A stretch of 64,000 nt of DNA from Holtermannia corniformis. Lineage: Eukaryota; Basidiomycota; Tremellomycetes; Holtermanniales. The translations under genes and the position numbers were made by a program. Every line of letters starts with the position of its first letter. Position 1 is the stretch's first letter. The notes under the pieces are model-generated. The model saw only the letters and a program-made list of their open reading frames with translations, was not told the DNA's origin and made no database searches. The DNA is taken from positions 746,277 through 810,276 of the forward strand of contig BCIJ01000001.1 in the NCBI GenBank assembly GCA_001599935.1, given 5' to 3'. Positions 61,341-64,000 of the stretch are shown here, piece by piece.

Positions 61341-64000
61341 ATGTCCTTTCTCAAAGGCCGTCGCAGGCTCTCGAGATCACCTTCAGTGACGGCCGGAGAC
61401 TTGTCAGACGCGGCGCCGTCACCAACGTCATCTCCCGTCAGCGCCAAGCATTGCAACCACAAATCATCACCGCTCAGGTTAGCTTGCCATGCTGATTATA
61501 GTTTGACTGCGACTGAGCACCTACCGACTAGTAAATCCAAAGCCAGGCTATCGTCGCTACTCTCCTCATCTTCGCTGTCTTCGTCAACGAGCAAGCGCGC
61601 CCAGGCAACTAAAGATGGGAATGCATCCGCCAATGGTTTGAGCACACCGACCGGATCCTACCCTACGCCCGACTCGCGCTCGATCGCTAGCTATACGTCT
61701 TCTCCCAATGGTGCTCTGCCCATCGCACCATCAACAACCGCCTACAGCGGCACCACCACCCCGACATCGTTAACGAAAGCCGATCTGACTGTTGCAGAGC
61801 CGATTGCGCCGAGGACGGCTTCGCCAGTGGACATCTCTACGCTGTCTATGGACCAGACCCAAGGGTTCAGTGCAACTCCCAGTGCTGAAAACTCGCCGGC
61901 CAGGGTACACACACGGGCTCGATCGGCATCGCTGTACTCGGAATGGAGTGCTGCCGATGCGGATTCGAGCGAAAGCGACGATGCGTCTTTCATGACGCCG
62001 TCGGAAGGGCTGAGCGAGGTAGAGGAGGAGCCTGAAGAAAGCCAAGATGTCGCCGAGGTGGACGAGGTAAAAGTCGAGGCGCCCAACGCGGGATCCACCA
62101 TTTCTCGATCGCAGCCGACAGCTACAGCAGCTGGCGTGTCGAGTGCGCGACATGCACCAGCAGCATCTTCGGTCGACTTTGATCAAGCTGCAGTTCTGCA
62201 AGCGGATCTACGATTGTGTGCACAGATCCTGACGCTGTTCTTGACATCGCGGATGAAGGAAGCCGAAGAGCTATGTTATTCCAACAATCCGGGGCGACAG
62301 CACATGTACTTGCTGAGCGCTGGTTCGATCATGAACGGACTCAAGGTGCGGTGCGATCTCGTGTGCTCTACCGGCCTTGACCTTGACACAGGGCATGATG
62401 ACCTTTGATTCTGGGGATCTCACTGCAGCCCTTGACATCTGCAAGGGTACAGCAGCACTCTCGAACTCATTGCGAAAACCGGCGGGCTCAATCGCCTCGC
62501 GCTTGTCCGGGCTTGTGCGATCCTCAGCAGCAGCGTCGGTCAAGAGCATGACGGTATTGGAACGTCATGCCGAGCTAGTCTACGCCGAAACTAGCTTGAT
62601 GAAGGCCGTTTTGGCAATTGTAAGCGGAGGCGACTGGATGGGACTAATCAAGGAGGCGTGAGTTCTCAACTGCAGCAAGTAGGATCTGATACGTGAACAG
62701 CCTCAACATGCGGACAGCGCACGGCATCTACAAGACGCTCGACGCATATGTCCAGCAGGCCGACGCCAATGGTTTCGAAAAGTCAATCGACAACGACTTT
62801 CGGTCCGGTGTTGTGCTCGGCACAGGGATGAGTGCGTTGATGCTGAGTTTGCTACCGGGCAAGGTGCTGAGGGTACGTCCACGTCAAGCCAGGGGATATT
62901 TGGCTAACACAATCGCAGGTGGCCGAGATGTTCGGCTTTGCTGGAGATCGCAAGACGGCCCTTCGATCTCTCATGTCGGCCGGTGGCTGGACATATGAGG
63001 ATGATCTACCTCAAATGTCAGCAGAGGAGGAGGGCATCCGGAGACCAGTGTGCGACTTGATCCTCCTGACCTATCATCTTGTCATCTCCGTACTAGTGTG
63101 CGTGACTCTTGTCGGCTTTCATTTCGTGCTAAACTTTTTCAGACCAGTCGGGGACATCGATATCCCCACCGCACGCAAAATCTTGGCGTATAACCTCGAG
63201 CGGTCAGTGCATTGGCGGACGCAGTTATCCAGGCTGACCTCGCTCGCAGATATCCGAATGGTACTCTTCGTTCTTTTAGCAGCGCCGCGACTGACACTTG
63301 CAGGCGTCTTTTTCTTGTACTTCAAGTCCCGACTACATACGACTCAGTGCGAGCCAGAGCTTGCGAATGGTGTGTATTGAGGCGTGAAACGAGCCACCAT
63401 TGACGAAGCTCGAGCCACTCTGCAGACTGCCCTTGACCTCAAACTCGAATACGTCCAAGTGAGTGTCTACTACAGTGCTTCATCTTAGAATGCTGATGAA
63501 ATTTAGCTGCAACATATGTGCTTGGTTAGTGTACGAGCGGCTTGCAACATGACGCTGACTCTATAGTGGGACTATGCTTGCAATTCACTCATGATGTCGG
63601 ACTGGAGCAAATCCTTACAGTGCTTTCGAATCTTGAAAACCGAGTCGAATTGGAGTCGAGCAACATACATGTAGTGAGTTGCAAGGCTGACGCTGTAGCC
63701 TGCTCTCAAACTGATTGCATCCCTTAGCTCTACAGCAGCTTGTATGGCAGAGATCGTCGCGGACCGCTACGATGCCGACCTAGAGAGCGAAATGGCCGAC
63801 TTGCTCCACAACGTGTCTGGCGCCACCAAGAGAATTGCGGGCAAGTCGTTGCCGATCGAGGTGAGTGGTGCTGTCTGCCACTCAACCCGCGCTGACTTGC
63901 GTCAGAAATTCGTCTCTCGTAAAGCGCGCAAGTATGCCAGTCAGGGCTACCTCTTGCTGCCAGCCATCGAGCTCGGCTACATCTTTGGTTCTGTGACCAA
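61341..64000 (+). CDS. IML2: Iml2 / TTC39-family protein (3' end beyond window)
   Basis: Starts MSFLKGRRRLSRSPS. About 270 residues of Ser/Thr-rich and acidic disorder follow. The conserved part then begins: FLTSRMKEAEELCYSNNP, YLLSAGSIMNGLK, GMMTFDSGDLTAALDICKGT, KSMTVLERHAELVYAETSLM, GDWMGLIKEALNMRTAHGIY, FRSGVVLGTGMSALMLSLLP, EGIRRPVCDLILLTYHLVIS and near the end ASQGYLLLPAIELGYIFGS. This order matches fungal Iml2 and animal TTC39 helical-repeat proteins; yeast Iml2 helps clear inclusion bodies at lipid droplets and mitochondria. A further intron may exist around 61475-61531. The gene is cut at 64000. Confidence 0.88.

Overview
The window reads as nuclear DNA of a basidiomycete fungus. Almost every gene is interrupted by many introns of about 40-70 nt with GT(A/G)NGT-type donors, CTGAC/CTGAT branch sites and CAG/TAG acceptors. 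Intergenic spaces are often only 100-400 bp and codons favour C or G at the third position. The gene set (Tup1 corepressor, Zn2Cys6 factors, Mei2-like RNA-binding protein, IQGAP, recyclin) is fungal. A compact, intron-rich genome of this kind would suit Pucciniomycotina, but that placement is inference. No rRNA, tRNA, CRISPR array or intact transposon was recognised. Exon-intron models were built by hand from reading frame, splice consensus and family conservation; most were checked for phase.

Layout, left to right. 1-5.4 kb: 3' end of ERG6, a Ser-rich unknown protein, and NOP14 (minus). 5.5-13.4 kb: VPS34 (plus) converges on a TUP1-type corepressor (minus) that holds a 1,947-nt intron, about 40 times the local norm. 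13.5-18.3 kb: a UBR7-like protein, two weak small ORFs, about 1 kb of apparently empty DNA, and a PQ-loop membrane protein (minus). 18.5-22.8 kb: a Zn2Cys6 factor and a Tfc7 (TFIIIC tau55)-like histidine phosphatase. 22.9-29.6 kb: a giant IQGAP/RasGAP-related protein (minus), divergent from recyclin-1 (29.9-33.5 kb), which ends in a CAAX box. 33.6-41.3 kb: mitochondrial uS14, D-aminoacyl-tRNA deacylase, a Mei2-like protein and an MFS transporter.

41.7-43.7 kb holds the most unusual gene: a P-loop NTPase-nuclease protein of the Crinkler/RHS effector type. 44-51 kb: a PHD plus chromodomain protein, DPM1, a single-exon Ser-rich protein and ornithine decarboxylase. 51.5-58 kb: a small low-complexity protein, a UPF0014/FetB-like permease, a PP1 catalytic subunit, a two-span membrane protein with a PPxY motif, and the very small SSS1 (Sec61 gamma) gene. 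58.3-64 kb: a second Zn2Cys6 factor and an IML2/TTC39-type gene cut by the window end.

Most genes are housekeeping, and they do not form one pathway. Recurrent themes are secretion and membrane traffic (VPS34, RCY1, SSS1, DPM1, PQ-loop, IQGAP) and transcription or chromatin control (TUP1, UBR7-like, PHD-chromo, Tfc7-like, two Zn2Cys6 factors, Mei2-like). Head-to-head pairs with short shared promoters are common. Noteworthy gene-structure features are three GC-AG introns, several exons of 9-18 nt, the long TUP1 intron, a cluster of CTGTCAGC octamers at 56.4 kb, and an upstream ATG in the ODC leader that lies inside a predicted 5'UTR intron.
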